64,000 nt of DNA from an uncultured Eubacteriales bacterium (GTDB lineage: Bacteria > Bacillota > Clostridia > Peptostreptococcales > Anaerovoracaceae). The notes under the pieces were generated by a model. It searched no databases. It saw nothing but the letters and a program-made list of their open reading frames with translations, and was not told the origin of the DNA. The stretch lies in the NCBI GenBank assembly GCA_900315895.1, contig ONAY01000006.1:1-64000 (forward strand). Reading direction: 5' to 3'. Of the stretch, positions 44,241 through 53,474 are shown in pieces; position 1 is the first letter of the stretch, and every line of letters starts with the position of its first letter. The position numbers and the translations under genes are program-made.

Positions 44241-45138
44241 TTTGAAGGACAGGCTGTTGAGCTTCATGGACCTCAATCTTAACCCGGAGCGCAAAAAACA
44301 CACAGAAGGGGTAAGGAAGAAGGCGAGGGAGCTTGCGCTTAAGTACGGAGCCGATCCTGAGAAGGCGGACATTGCGGCCATCGCCCATGATTTCTACAGG
44401 TACCTTGACGGAGATGAACTCAACAGTTTCATAAGAGAACATGGGCTTCCCGATAAGTATCTGAACAATCCATCCCTTGCCCACAGCAAGGTGGCGGCCT
44501 TAAGGCTCAGGTCGGATTTCGGCATCGATGATGAAGATATCTTAAACGCAGTATCCTTTCACACCACCGGAAGACCCGGGATGTCCATCCTGGAAAAGGT
44601 GATATTCCTGGCGGACGCCATAGAAGAGGGCAGAGATTATCCGGGAGTGAATGAGATCAGGAAAGCTGAAGAAAAAGGGCTCGATCAAGGAGTCTTAAGA
44701 TCACTTATAAACACCAGGGACCACCTGCTTTCAAAGGGCAGGTTCCTTGATGAAGATACACTTAATACCATAGATTTTTTGCAAGGAGACAAAATGACAA
44801 ACAGAGAGTACGCATTGCTGGCAGCTGAGACCTTATCCAATAAGAAGGCTCAGGATCTGGTGCTCATCGATATCAGTGAGAAATCCGGGTTTGCGGATTA
44901 TTTCCTTATCGGTACCGGAAACTCTTTAAGAATGATCAATTCCCTGGCGGACGATCTGGAAGAAGCTCTGGAAGGGGCTGAACTTACCGCAAAATCCGTA
45001 GAAGGAAAGAACGTATCAGAATGGATACTTCTGGACTTTGGCGACCTGATCGTCAACTTGTTCACTCCTGAGATGAGAGAAAAGTATAACATTGAAAAGA
45101 TCTGGGCAGACTGCCCGATAGAGCAGATCGAGGCATAA
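44230..45138 (+). CDS. Fused YqeK (HD hydrolase) and RsfS (ribosome silencing factor)
   Basis: A 302-residue fusion of two proteins that are normally separate. Residues 1-~188 are YqeK, an HD-domain Ap4A hydrolase ([42 protein letters not shown]). Residues 189-302 are RsfS, which binds ribosomal protein L14 and blocks subunit joining in starvation ([33 protein letters not shown]). At the junction AAGGAG and an in-frame ATG (44783-44796) remain, with no stop between, so free RsfS (114 residues) may be made as well. leuS follows after 4 bases. Confidence 0.88.
   Translation: MKTDLKDRLLSFMDLNLNPERKKHTEGVRKKARELALKYGADPEKADIAAIAHDFYRYLDGDELNSFIREHGLPDKYLNNPSLAHSKVAALRLRSDFGIDDEDILNAVSFHTTGRPGMSILEKVIFLADAIEEGRDYPGVNEIRKAEEKGLDQGVLRSLINTRDHLLSKGRFLDEDTLNTIDFLQGDKMTNREYALLAAETLSNKKAQDLVLIDISEKSGFADYFLIGTGNSLRMINSLADDLEEALEGAELTAKSVEGKNVSEWILLDFGDLIVNLFTPEMREKYNIEKIWADCPIEQIEA
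44783..44796 (+). promoter_or_regulatory. Internal ribosome site and ATG for free RsfS
   Basis: AAGGAG (44783-44788) lies five bases before ATG 44794-44796, in frame with the fused gene and exactly at the YqeK/RsfS domain border. The protein from here begins [14 protein letters not shown], a normal RsfS start. Confidence 0.6.
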
Positions 45139-45142
45139 GATT

Positions 45143-47617
45143 ATGAAAGAACGTTACGAATTCACAGAAGTAGAAAAGAAATGGCAGAAGATCTGGGAAG
45201 AAAAAGAAGTCTTTAAGACCACCGACGATCCCGAAGGCAAAAAATTCTATTGCCTCGAGATGTTCCCTTATCCTTCGGGAAAACTCCACATGGGTCACGT
45301 AAGGAACTATTCCATCGGAGACGTGGTGGCCAGATTCAAGAAGATGGACGGCTATAACGTCCTTCATCCCATGGGATTCGATTCCTTCGGACTTCCCGCT
45401 GAGAACGCTGCCATACAGCACGGCATCCATCCTTCAAAGTGGACCTGGGAGAATATCCACGACATGGAAGAACAGCTGAGAGAGCTGGGACTTTCCTATG
45501 ATTGGGACAGAGAGTGCTGCACATGCTCTGAAGAGTATTACCGCTGGATGCAGTGGATCTTCATTCAGTTCTACAAGAGAGGCCTGGCATATAAGAAGGA
45601 AAATCCCGTTAACTGGTGTCCCTCCTGCCAGACAGTACTTGCCAACGAGCAGGTAGTTGACGGTGCTTGCGAGAGATGTCACACTCCGGTGATCAAAAAG
45701 AACCTCAGCCAGTGGTATCTCAAGATAACCGACTATGCTGACAGACTTCTGGACAACATAGATAACGGTTCCCTGGATGGCTGGCCCGAAAAGGTCAGAC
45801 TGATGCAGAAGAACTGGATCGGCCGTTCCTACGGATGCGAGGTGGATTTCAAGGTAAAGGATTCAGACGAAGTCCTTACGGTATTCACCACCAGAGTTGA
45901 CACCATTTACGGAACGACCTTCATGGTACTGGCACCTGAGTATCCCACAGTCCTTGAGAACGTCAAGGGCACAGAGTACGAGCAGGCTGTTCTGGATTAC
46001 ATCGACCGTGTCAATCACATGAACGAGATCGAGCGTACTTCCACAGTAGGTGAGAAGACGGGAGTTTTCATTGGCAAATACGCCATCAACCCCTTCACCC
46101 ATAAAGAGATGCCCATCTTTATCTCTGACTATGTACTCATGGGATATGGTACAGGAGCAGTCATGGGAGTTCCTGCCCACGACCAGAGAGACTTTGAATT
46201 CGCAACGAAGTTCGGCCTTGAGATCATTCCGGTAGTTGATCCCGGTGACCCCGAAGTCGATGTCAATGACCTTAAACAGGCCTGCGCAGCTTCAGGTACA
46301 ATGATAAATTCCGGTGAGATCACAGGAATGAACTCACGTGATGCGATCCCTTACATGATAGAAAAGGCTGAGCGCGAAGGCCTTGGACACAGGAAGGTCA
46401 ACTATAAGCTGAGAGACTGGCTGATCTCCAGACAGAGATACTGGGGAACACCAATTCCCATGATTTACTGCGACACCTGCGGCTGGGTGCCTGAGAAGGA
46501 AGAAAACCTTTCGGTGCTCCTTCCCACAGATGTTAAGTTTACCGGAAAGGGTGAATCTCCCATCGCCACATCTCCCACCTTCAGAAAGTGCAGATGCCCC
46601 AAGTGCGGAGGCCCTGCCGAGAGAGAAGTGGATACCATGGATACCTTCCTTGATTCATCCTGGTATTTCCTGCGCTACTGCGATCCCAAGAACGCGGAGA
46701 AGCCCTTCGAGAAGGCTAAGGTAGATCAATGGATGCAGGTGGATCAGTATATCGGAGGCGTAGAACACGCCATCCTTCACCTGATGTATTCCAGATTCTT
46801 CACCATGGTCCTTCACGACATGGGAATGGTGGAAACCGAAGAACCCTTCGCCAACCTCCTGACTCAGGGAATGGTGAACAAGGACGGAAAGAAGATGTCC
46901 AAGTCCCTCGGAAACGTGGTCACCCCCAGAGAGATCATCGACAAGTACGGCGCCGATACCGCCAGACTTTTCATACTCTTTGCGGCTCCTCCTGAAAAGG
47001 AACTGGACTGGTCAGATGCAGGAGTTGAAGGCTCCTTCAGATTCCTCACAAGGGTCTATAGACTGATCTACGAACTGAAGTCCAGAGGACTTTCCGACGG
47101 AGAGGTCGTTATCAAAACAGCCGAGGACAAGGCTTTGAACTATAAGCTGAACTTTGCCATCAAGAAGGTCAGAGAAGACGTGGGCGGCAGGTTCATGTTC
47201 AATACGGCCATTTCCTCCATCATGGAACTGGTAAACGAGATATATAAGTACAAGGATCAAAAGGATATCAACGAGCCTCTGCTCAAAAAAGCCGCAAGAG
47301 AGCTTATAGTCATACTTTCGCCCTTCGTTCCGCACATCGCAGAAGAGATGTGGGAGCACGTAGGCGGAGAAGGCCTTTGCTGCCAGCAGTCATGGCCCGC
47401 CTATGACGAAAAGGCTCTTATACTTGACGAGATAGAGATCGTCGTACAGATAAACGGCAAGGTCAGAGACAAGCTGGTGGTTCCCAAGGATATTTCAAAA
47501 AAGGAACTGGAAGAGATCGCTCTCGGTTCAGAAAAGATCAGGGAATTCACAGAAGGCAAGGAGATCTTTAAGGTGATCACTGTGCCCGGCAAGCTGGTCA
47601 ACCTTGTTGTGAAATAA
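45143..47617 (+). CDS. leuS: Leucyl-tRNA synthetase
   Basis: An 824-residue class I synthetase. It has the HIGH-type motif [15 protein letters not shown], a full CP1 editing domain with [12 protein letters not shown] and [15 protein letters not shown], a zinc-binding insert (CPKCGG), and KMSKS. Editing residues appear intact, so mischarged Ile/Val should be removed. The start is 4 bases after the yqeK-rsfS stop, extending the nadD operon. A tRNA-Leu gene lies 12 kb upstream. Confidence 0.98.
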   Translation: MKERYEFTEVEKKWQKIWEEKEVFKTTDDPEGKKFYCLEMFPYPSGKLHMGHVRNYSIGDVVARFKKMDGYNVLHPMGFDSFGLPAENAAIQHGIHPSKWTWENIHDMEEQLRELGLSYDWDRECCTCSEEYYRWMQWIFIQFYKRGLAYKKENPVNWCPSCQTVLANEQVVDGACERCHTPVIKKNLSQWYLKITDYADRLLDNIDNGSLDGWPEKVRLMQKNWIGRSYGCEVDFKVKDSDEVLTVFTTRVDTIYGTTFMVLAPEYPTVLENVKGTEYEQAVLDYIDRVNHMNEIERTSTVGEKTGVFIGKYAINPFTHKEMPIFISDYVLMGYGTGAVMGVPAHDQRDFEFATKFGLEIIPVVDPGDPEVDVNDLKQACAASGTMINSGEITGMNSRDAIPYMIEKAEREGLGHRKVNYKLRDWLISRQRYWGTPIPMIYCDTCGWVPEKEENLSVLLPTDVKFTGKGESPIATSPTFRKCRCPKCGGPAEREVDTMDTFLDSSWYFLRYCDPKNAEKPFEKAKVDQWMQVDQYIGGVEHAILHLMYSRFFTMVLHDMGMVETEEPFANLLTQGMVNKDGKKMSKSLGNVVTPREIIDKYGADTARLFILFAAPPEKELDWSDAGVEGSFRFLTRVYRLIYELKSRGLSDGEVVIKTAEDKALNYKLNFAIKKVREDVGGRFMFNTAISSIMELVNEIYKYKDQKDINEPLLKKAARELIVILSPFVPHIAEEMWEHVGGEGLCCQQSWPAYDEKALILDEIEIVVQINGKVRDKLVVPKDISKKELEEIALGSEKIREFTEGKEIFKVITVPGKLVNLVVK

Positions 47618-47631
47618 ACAGAAAGGTAAAA

Positions 47632-49308
47632 ATGGCAAGAAAAAAGAAGAAACCCGAGTCTGTGCTGAAGATAATACCCATCGGAGGATTGAATGAGATC
47701 GGGAAAAACATGACTCTTCTGGAGTACGAGGATGAGATAATGATCATCGACTGCGGAATGAGTTTCCCCGATGATGATATGCTCGGAATAGACGTTGTCA
47801 TACCGGATTTCAGCTATCTCATGGCCAACCGTGAAAAGATCAAGGGTCTTGTTATAACCCACGGCCATGAAGACCATATCGGTGCCATTCCGTATTTTCT
47901 CAGGGACTTCGATGTTCCTGTCTACGGAACCAGGCTCACCATGGGTCTTGTAAGGAGCAAGCTGGAGGAACACGGTATAACGGGCGACCTCGAGACTATC
48001 AATGCCGGCGAGTGCTTCAAGATAGGAAGCTTCTTCGAAGTGGAGGCCATAAGGACCACACACTCCATAGCCGACAGCATCTGTATCGCCATAAGGACAC
48101 CGCAGGGAGTGGTGTTCCATTCCGGCGATTTCAAGATAGATTACACACCGGTGGACGGTGATCCCATAAACCTTGGGAAACTGGCTGAGATCGGACAGCA
48201 GGGCGTCAGACTAATGCTCTGCGATTCCACCAATGCCACCCGTCCCGGCTTCACCAAGTCTGAGAGATCCGTAGGGGAGACTCTGGGGTCGATCTTCAGC
48301 ACTGCAAAAAACAGAATAATCATAGCTACTTTCTCTTCCAACGTGCACAGGGTGCAGAAGATAATCGAAAATGCCTGCGCCTGCGGAAGGAAGGTAGCAG
48401 TATCAGGGAGATCCATGGAAAAGGTAGTGGGTATCGCATCAGAGCTCGGCTACCTGGATATTCCCAAGGGAACTCTCATCAACATCAAAAAAGCTAAGAG
48501 TGTACCGGATGACCAGCTGGTGATCATAACCACAGGATCTCAGGGAGAGCCTATGTCAGCTCTGTCCAGAATAGCTTACGGAGAGCATAAGGACGTCAAG
48601 ATCAAGCCCGGAGACATGGTCATCTTAAGTTCAACACCGGTACCCGGCAACGAGAAGAGCGTATCCACCGTTGTGAACAAGCTTTTCGAGGACGGAGCGG
48701 ATGTCATCTACTCAGACATCGCTGAGATCCACGTGTCCGGCCACGCCTGTCAGGAGGAGCTCAAACTCCTTCACACCCTGATCAAACCCGACTACTTCAT
48801 GCCGGTCCACGGTGAGTACAGACATCTCATGAGCCACGCCAAACTGGCAGAGGCTCTTGGGGAGGACAGGGATAATATTTTTGTCCTGGGAAATGGGGAC
48901 ATTCTGAACCTGACATCGACGGAAGCTTACTGCGAACGTGACATGGTTCCCTCAGATGCCATCCTTGTGGACGGCCTTGGAGTAGGGGACGTTGGAAACA
49001 TCGTTCTAAGAGACAGGAAGAACCTCTCAAGGTCAGGTCTGGTCATCGTATGTTTTGCGGTGGCAAAGGAAGGCTACGTAGTGTCCGGTCCGGAGATCGT
49101 TTCCAGAGGCTTCGTGTACGTAAAGGAGCATGAAGACCTGATAGAGGCCTTCAAGGAGGTCTCCTTGAGTGCGGTGGAAAAGGCCTTCGATGACGGTCTT
49201 ACCGACTGGGCGTCCCTCAAAGCCAGAGTCAGGGATGAACTCTCAAGGTACATCAACGAAACGACCATGAGAAATCCTATTATTTTGCCGATTTTTTTGG
49301 AGGTATGA
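47632..49308 (+). CDS. rnj: Ribonuclease J
   Basis: A 558-residue MBL/beta-CASP exo- and endoribonuclease of mRNA decay and rRNA maturation. It has the metal motif THGHEDHIGAIPYFL, HSGDFK, the beta-CASP motifs (ATFSSNVHRVQKI, GSQGEPMSAL), HVSGHA and the C-terminal domain (MPVHGEYRHL). The family is universal in this phylum, often with two paralogues; one is seen here. Four bases separate it from the ylbF-like gene, which may help link RNase J with the RNase Y-associated complex. Confidence 0.96.
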   Translation: MARKKKKPESVLKIIPIGGLNEIGKNMTLLEYEDEIMIIDCGMSFPDDDMLGIDVVIPDFSYLMANREKIKGLVITHGHEDHIGAIPYFLRDFDVPVYGTRLTMGLVRSKLEEHGITGDLETINAGECFKIGSFFEVEAIRTTHSIADSICIAIRTPQGVVFHSGDFKIDYTPVDGDPINLGKLAEIGQQGVRLMLCDSTNATRPGFTKSERSVGETLGSIFSTAKNRIIIATFSSNVHRVQKIIENACACGRKVAVSGRSMEKVVGIASELGYLDIPKGTLINIKKAKSVPDDQLVIITTGSQGEPMSALSRIAYGEHKDVKIKPGDMVILSSTPVPGNEKSVSTVVNKLFEDGADVIYSDIAEIHVSGHACQEELKLLHTLIKPDYFMPVHGEYRHLMSHAKLAEALGEDRDNIFVLGNGDILNLTSTEAYCERDMVPSDAILVDGLGVGDVGNIVLRDRKNLSRSGLVIVCFAVAKEGYVVSGPEIVSRGFVYVKEHEDLIEAFKEVSLSAVEKAFDDGLTDWASLKARVRDELSRYINETTMRNPIILPIFLEV

Positions 49309-49311
49309 TAA

Positions 49312-49647
49312 ATGAATGTATATGATCAGGCTCATCAGCTTGCAACAGCAATAAAGGAATCTGAAGAGTTCAAGACTTACCAGTCTGCCAAGGAGCAGAT
49401 CAGATCCAACGAAGAGATGAAGAACATGATAAATGATTTCCAGAAGCGCTCCATGGAGCTCCAGCTCAAGCAGCTCCAGGGTGAGCAGCCGGATCCCGAG
49501 GAACTGGCAAACGCTCAGAGGCTGGTTGGAGTCATCACCATGGATCCTGTGGCAGCCAACTATCTTCAAAGCGAGATGAGATTCAGCCTAATGATGAAGG
49601 ATGTTTATGAGATCCTTCAGGAAGCTTCAGATATGGGCGAACTTTGA
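49312..49647 (+). CDS. YlbF/YmcA family regulator of RNA decay
   Basis: A 111-residue, almost fully helical protein of the YlbF/YmcA (DUF964) family. It has charged heptad-like segments (AKEQIRSNEEMKNMINDFQ and KRSMELQLKQLQGEQPD). In Bacillus the Y-complex YlbF-YmcA-YaaT carries iron-sulfur clusters and steers RNase Y. Immediate position after RNase J fits a role in RNA processing. The start follows GGAGG at 49300. Which of YlbF or YmcA it represents cannot be decided from sequence alone. Confidence 0.85.
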   Translation: MNVYDQAHQLATAIKESEEFKTYQSAKEQIRSNEEMKNMINDFQKRSMELQLKQLQGEQPDPEELANAQRLVGVITMDPVAANYLQSEMRFSLMMKDVYEILQEASDMGEL

Positions 49648-49672
49648 TAATAGTATCTGACGGAGACCAAAA

Positions 49673-50620
49673 TTGACTCTGTATATACCGTTTATTTGTC
49701 TGGCTATTGGCTTTGCCATAAACTGGAAGGGCCTGCCAAAAAACGTCCTTAGGATCATCGACCATATCGTGACATTGTCTCTTGTCCTCCTCATGGGGGT
49801 CATCGGTATTAACATCGGGACATCGGAACAGGTGATGAACAACCTGGGAAGGATAGGGCTGAATTGCCTGATACTTTGCCTGGGGGCCATATTTTTTGCG
49901 GTGGTCCTGTTCGTGATATTGGAAAAGACCATAATGCCCCTGGAAGAGATCAGGAAGAAGCTCCTCATGGAAAAGGGCATCAGGATGGATCTTCCAAAGG
50001 AGAGAAAGGGACCGGACCCGCTGCTTTTCATAATGCCTCTGGCCATAATCGGAGGGGTGGTTCTGGGAAGGTTCGTGATACCTGACATTTCTCCAAAGGT
50101 CATGGACATCTTGCTCTATGTGTCACTGGTGCTTCTTTATACAGGCACCGGAGTATCCATGGCGTCCGCAAGAACAGCCTTTGAATACCTCAAAAAACTA
50201 GGCTTCAGGGTCTTGCTCATGCCCCTGGCTATATTCCTGGGAGGGGTGATCTCAGGGCTTTTATTCGGAAAGCTTCTTGGGATAGACCTTGCCTGGTCAG
50301 TGACATCCGCTGCAAGTTTAGGCTACTACAGTTTACCGGGAGCATTCATGACAGAGGCTTACGGAGTGGAAGCGGGGATATATGGCTTCGTGGTAAACGT
50401 ATTGAGGGATGTATGCACTGTAGCCCTCATGCCCATCCTAAAGAGGATATCAAAGGGAGCACCCATAGCATCAGGTGCCGGGGGCTGCATGGACAGCATG
50501 TTCGTCCCGGTATCAAGGGCGGTAGGAATGGAGCTGAGTCTCGTGGCACTTCTTGTGGGCGTCATCATTACGGTGTTTGTGCCATTCTGGCTTCCGCTGA
50601 GCAGGATGATCTTCGGATAA
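49673..50620 (+). CDS. lysO: LysO family lysine exporter
   Basis: A 315-residue polytopic membrane protein of the LysO (YbjE) family, with about eight or nine hydrophobic helices and a charged cytoplasmic loop (~100-120). Family marks include SLGYYSLPGAFMTEAYG and NVLRDVCTVALMPIL, which include acidic/polar residues within helices as in E. coli LysO. It likely exports L-lysine or a toxic analogue. Translation starts at TTG 49673 with CGGAG 7 bases upstream; no better start is present. Confidence 0.85.
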   Translation: MTLYIPFICLAIGFAINWKGLPKNVLRIIDHIVTLSLVLLMGVIGINIGTSEQVMNNLGRIGLNCLILCLGAIFFAVVLFVILEKTIMPLEEIRKKLLMEKGIRMDLPKERKGPDPLLFIMPLAIIGGVVLGRFVIPDISPKVMDILLYVSLVLLYTGTGVSMASARTAFEYLKKLGFRVLLMPLAIFLGGVISGLLFGKLLGIDLAWSVTSAASLGYYSLPGAFMTEAYGVEAGIYGFVVNVLRDVCTVALMPILKRISKGAPIASGAGGCMDSMFVPVSRAVGMELSLVALLVGVIITVFVPFWLPLSRMIFG

Positions 50621-50656
50621 GTTAAGTTTGTTATAGAGGGCGTCTTTAACATTTTG

Positions 50657-50686
50657 TTGCAAGGGATGCCAGGAATATGATATAAT
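50657..50686 (+). promoter_or_regulatory. efp promoter (extended -10)
   Basis: TTGCAA (50657-50662) and TATAAT (50681-50686) are 18 bases apart; TG one base before the -10 makes it extended. It lies ~75 bases before efp. Confidence 0.75.
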
Positions 50687-50762
50687 TTTCGAGAATTTGA
50701 ATCTGATGTCATCTTCGTATGACATGAATATAATGTGTGATCATTGAACAGGAGAAGATAAT

Positions 50763-51323
50763 ATGGTATATGCTAGCGATTTCAGAAAAGGCAAGACATT
50801 CATCATGAACGGCGAACCCTGCGTGGTTCTTGACTTCCAGCACGTTAAGCCGGGCAAAGGCGCAGCTTTCGTAAGAACGAAGTACAGAAACATCATCACC
50901 GGAGCCACCAGAGAGGAAGCCTTCAATCCCTCTGACAAGTTCGATGATGCCATTATCGAGACCAAGAAGATGCAGTACCTCTACAACGATGGAGAACTTT
51001 ACTACTTTATGGATCCCGAGACCTATGACCAGGTACCCCTTGCCTATGATCAGGTAGAAGAGGCCATCAAGTGGATCAGAGAGAACGACGAAGTTACCAT
51101 CAAGTTCTTCCAGGGCAGTGCATTCATGGTTGAAGCAGAGAACTTCGTAAACCTTGAGATCATCGACTGCGAACCCGGTGTCAAGGGCAACACAGCCACC
51201 AACGTAACCAAGGCTGCAACAGTTGAGACAGGCGCAGTAGTTCAGGTGCCCATTTTCATCGAGAGCGGCGAAAGGATCCAGATCGATACCAGGACCGGCG
51301 AGTATCTGGGAAGAGCAAAATAA
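50763..51323 (+). CDS. efp: Elongation factor P
   Basis: A 186-residue three-domain beta protein that rescues ribosomes stalled at consecutive prolines. Lys32 in the loop [12 protein letters not shown] is the usual modification site. No epmA/epmB or rhamnosyl-transferase gene is near, so the modification, if any, is unknown. The length and C-terminal signature ([14 protein letters not shown]) are normal. It has its own promoter and a strong terminator. Confidence 0.97.
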   Translation: MVYASDFRKGKTFIMNGEPCVVLDFQHVKPGKGAAFVRTKYRNIITGATREEAFNPSDKFDDAIIETKKMQYLYNDGELYYFMDPETYDQVPLAYDQVEEAIKWIRENDEVTIKFFQGSAFMVEAENFVNLEIIDCEPGVKGNTATNVTKAATVETGAVVQVPIFIESGERIQIDTRTGEYLGRAK

Positions 51324-51335
51324 ACCTTCAACAAA

Positions 51336-51369
51336 AACGAAGGACAGCCGGCCGGCTCCTTCGTTTTTT
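51336..51369 (+). terminator. Terminator after efp
   Basis: AACGAAGGA (51336-51344) pairs with TCCTTCGTT (51357-51365), with a GC-rich inner palindrome, followed by TTTT. Confidence 0.9.
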
Positions 51370-51391
51370 GAATGATATCTTCGGAGGCAAA

Positions 51392-52417
51392 ATGAAGAAA
51401 TTTCTCATAGTTCTCCTTCTGATCATCGCCGTGGTGGCGGGAGGAGCGCTTTTCTATATCAACAGTATCGGAGGACCCTATGATCCATCCAATACTGAGT
51501 CCATCTCGGTGGAGATCCCGGAGGGCACAGGAGCCAGCGCCATAGGCGAGATCCTGGAACAGAACGGGATAATTGAGTCAGCTCTCAAGTTTAAACTTTT
51601 CCTTAAGTTCAGCGGCTTCAACGATGTGATGAAGGCGGGCACCTATATGCTGAGCCCATCCATGAGCATGGAAGAGATAGTTCAGAAGCTGGTAGAGAAC
51701 AAGGTGGAGACCATGTCTTTCACCATTCCTGAAGGCCTGACCCTCAAACAGACCGCTCAGAAGCTTGCAGATCAGGGCATGGGATCCTATGAGGTCTTCC
51801 TTGACGAGATGCAAAACGGAACCTTCAATTATGACTGGCTTCAGAACAACTCTCTGGAAGGGTATCTTTTCCCCAACACCTATTCCGTTCCTATGGATTA
51901 CACAGAGCATGACATCATCAACACCATGCTGGCCCAGTTCGAGATCTCTGTCATGTCATATTATCAGGATGTGAGCTCTCCCGTTAAGTCAGAGCTTACC
52001 TTGAATGAGATCCTTGCAGCGGCTTCCATCATCGAGAGAGAGTGCAAGGTGGATGATGAACGTCCTCTGGTGGCATCAGTCATCTATAACAGGATCCATC
52101 AGAGCATCAAGCTTGAGATGTGTTCAACGGTACAGTATATACTTCTGGAGACCACGGGTGAGGTCAAGGAGGATCTGACCTATGCGGATATGGCCATTGA
52201 GAGTCCATACAATACTTATCTGCACTTCGGACTTCCGCCGGGACCCATCTGCAGCCCGGGTATGGCTTCCATCAAGGCCGCACTGGAGCCTGCTGATACC
52301 AACTATCTGTATTTCGTGCTCAGTGCTAAACTGGACGGCACCAGCGAGTTCACTGCTGATTACAACGAATTCCTGAGGTATAAGGATGCCTATTGGGCAG
52401 CCCATACCGCAGGCTGA
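51392..52417 (+). CDS. mltG: Endolytic murein transglycosylase MltG
   Basis: A 341-residue enzyme that cuts nascent glycan strands outside the membrane. One N-terminal transmembrane helix (FLIVLLLIIAVVAGGALFY) is followed by a LysM-like domain (VEIPEGTGASAIGEIL, repeated as FTIPEGLTLKQTAQKL) and the YceG catalytic domain with the Glu in AAASIIERE, YNTYLHFGLPPGPICSPG. The start at 51392 follows GGAGG. It precedes the two CNNM genes and trmR/trhP; mltG-trmR-trhP order is shared with Bacillus. Confidence 0.95.
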   Translation: MKKFLIVLLLIIAVVAGGALFYINSIGGPYDPSNTESISVEIPEGTGASAIGEILEQNGIIESALKFKLFLKFSGFNDVMKAGTYMLSPSMSMEEIVQKLVENKVETMSFTIPEGLTLKQTAQKLADQGMGSYEVFLDEMQNGTFNYDWLQNNSLEGYLFPNTYSVPMDYTEHDIINTMLAQFEISVMSYYQDVSSPVKSELTLNEILAAASIIERECKVDDERPLVASVIYNRIHQSIKLEMCSTVQYILLETTGEVKEDLTYADMAIESPYNTYLHFGLPPGPICSPGMASIKAALEPADTNYLYFVLSAKLDGTSEFTADYNEFLRYKDAYWAAHTAG

Positions 52418-52463
52418 TAAACATAACTCTGTATTTTAAAAGAAAAGGAAGTGATCGTTCGGA

Positions 52464-53474
52464 ATGGACGCAGACAGTCGATTATCTGTGTTAGCTATAT
52501 TTATTCTTTTGGCTCTCGCGGCTTTGTTCGCCGTGTCCGAAACAGCCTTTGCATCAGCCTCTCAGTCCAAGCTCAAAGTAAGCGCGGACAGAGGGGATGA
52601 CAGGGCAGTCAGAGCCACAGCCATATTGGATGATTTTGAGTCAGCCATAACCACTCTTCTCATATGCACCAACATTGTACACCTGAGCATAGCTACAGTT
52701 GTAACTGTCATGGTCACGAGATGGTGGGGGCTTAGTTTTGTGTCCGTTTCAACGATCGTGACAACTCTCGTTGTTTTCTTCGTCGGTGAGATGCTCCCAA
52801 AGAGTATCGCCAAGAAGAACCCGGAGAAATATGCATTGAAGACAGCAGGACTTTTGCAGATCATGATGAAGATCTTCGCCCCCCTGGCGAAGCTTCTTAC
52901 CGTGGTCGGCACTAAGACTGCGTCTTTTATTGCAAAAGAAGCAGAGATATCCGTCACAGAAGACGAATTGAAGGACATGTTCGAAGATCTGGCAGATGAG
53001 GGCGTCCTGGACGAGGAACAGGAAGACATGATGTCTTCTCTCATCGATTTCACCGACACCAGGACCGGAAGGATACTGACACCCAGAAAAGAGGTGGTCG
53101 GTATCGACATCAACATGACAGATCAGGAGGTGTTCGACCTTGTAAGTACCTTCACTCACTCCAGAGTTGTGGTGTACGACGGAGATATCGAAAACGTAAA
53201 GGGAATCTTAAGGATCAGAGAGTATTTCAAACAGTATCTCAGGACCGGAGTCATCCCTTCCATCAGAGAACTTATGGTAGAGCCTTACTGGGTATCCTCC
53301 AGGACCATGCTTGATGAACTCATCGAAGAGATGTCTCAGGCGAGACAGAACATTGCACTCGTTAAGGGTGTGAACGGTAAGTTCCTGGGTCTGGTATCCA
53401 TCGAGGATATACTTGAGGAGCTGGTGGGAGACATCTATGACGAAAGTGACAGGGAAGGAGGCCAGGTAAAATGA
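52464..53474 (+). CDS. CNNM/CBS-domain membrane protein (no CorC_HlyC domain)
   Basis: A 336-residue protein of the CNNM/hemolysin-C-like family. A DUF21 transmembrane region has four hydrophobic helices (~7-160) and the small-residue motif SETAFASASQSKL, followed by an acidic connector and a pair of CBS domains (~200-325, ending VSIEDILEELVGDIYDE). The C-terminal CorC_HlyC domain of full-length relatives is missing. Family members affect Mg2+ or other cation transport. The stop overlaps the next gene, a longer paralogue, by ATGA, suggesting a heteromeric pair. Confidence 0.88.
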   Translation: MDADSRLSVLAIFILLALAALFAVSETAFASASQSKLKVSADRGDDRAVRATAILDDFESAITTLLICTNIVHLSIATVVTVMVTRWWGLSFVSVSTIVTTLVVFFVGEMLPKSIAKKNPEKYALKTAGLLQIMMKIFAPLAKLLTVVGTKTASFIAKEAEISVTEDELKDMFEDLADEGVLDEEQEDMMSSLIDFTDTRTGRILTPRKEVVGIDINMTDQEVFDLVSTFTHSRVVVYDGDIENVKGILRIREYFKQYLRTGVIPSIRELMVEPYWVSSRTMLDELIEEMSQARQNIALVKGVNGKFLGLVSIEDILEELVGDIYDESDREGGQVK

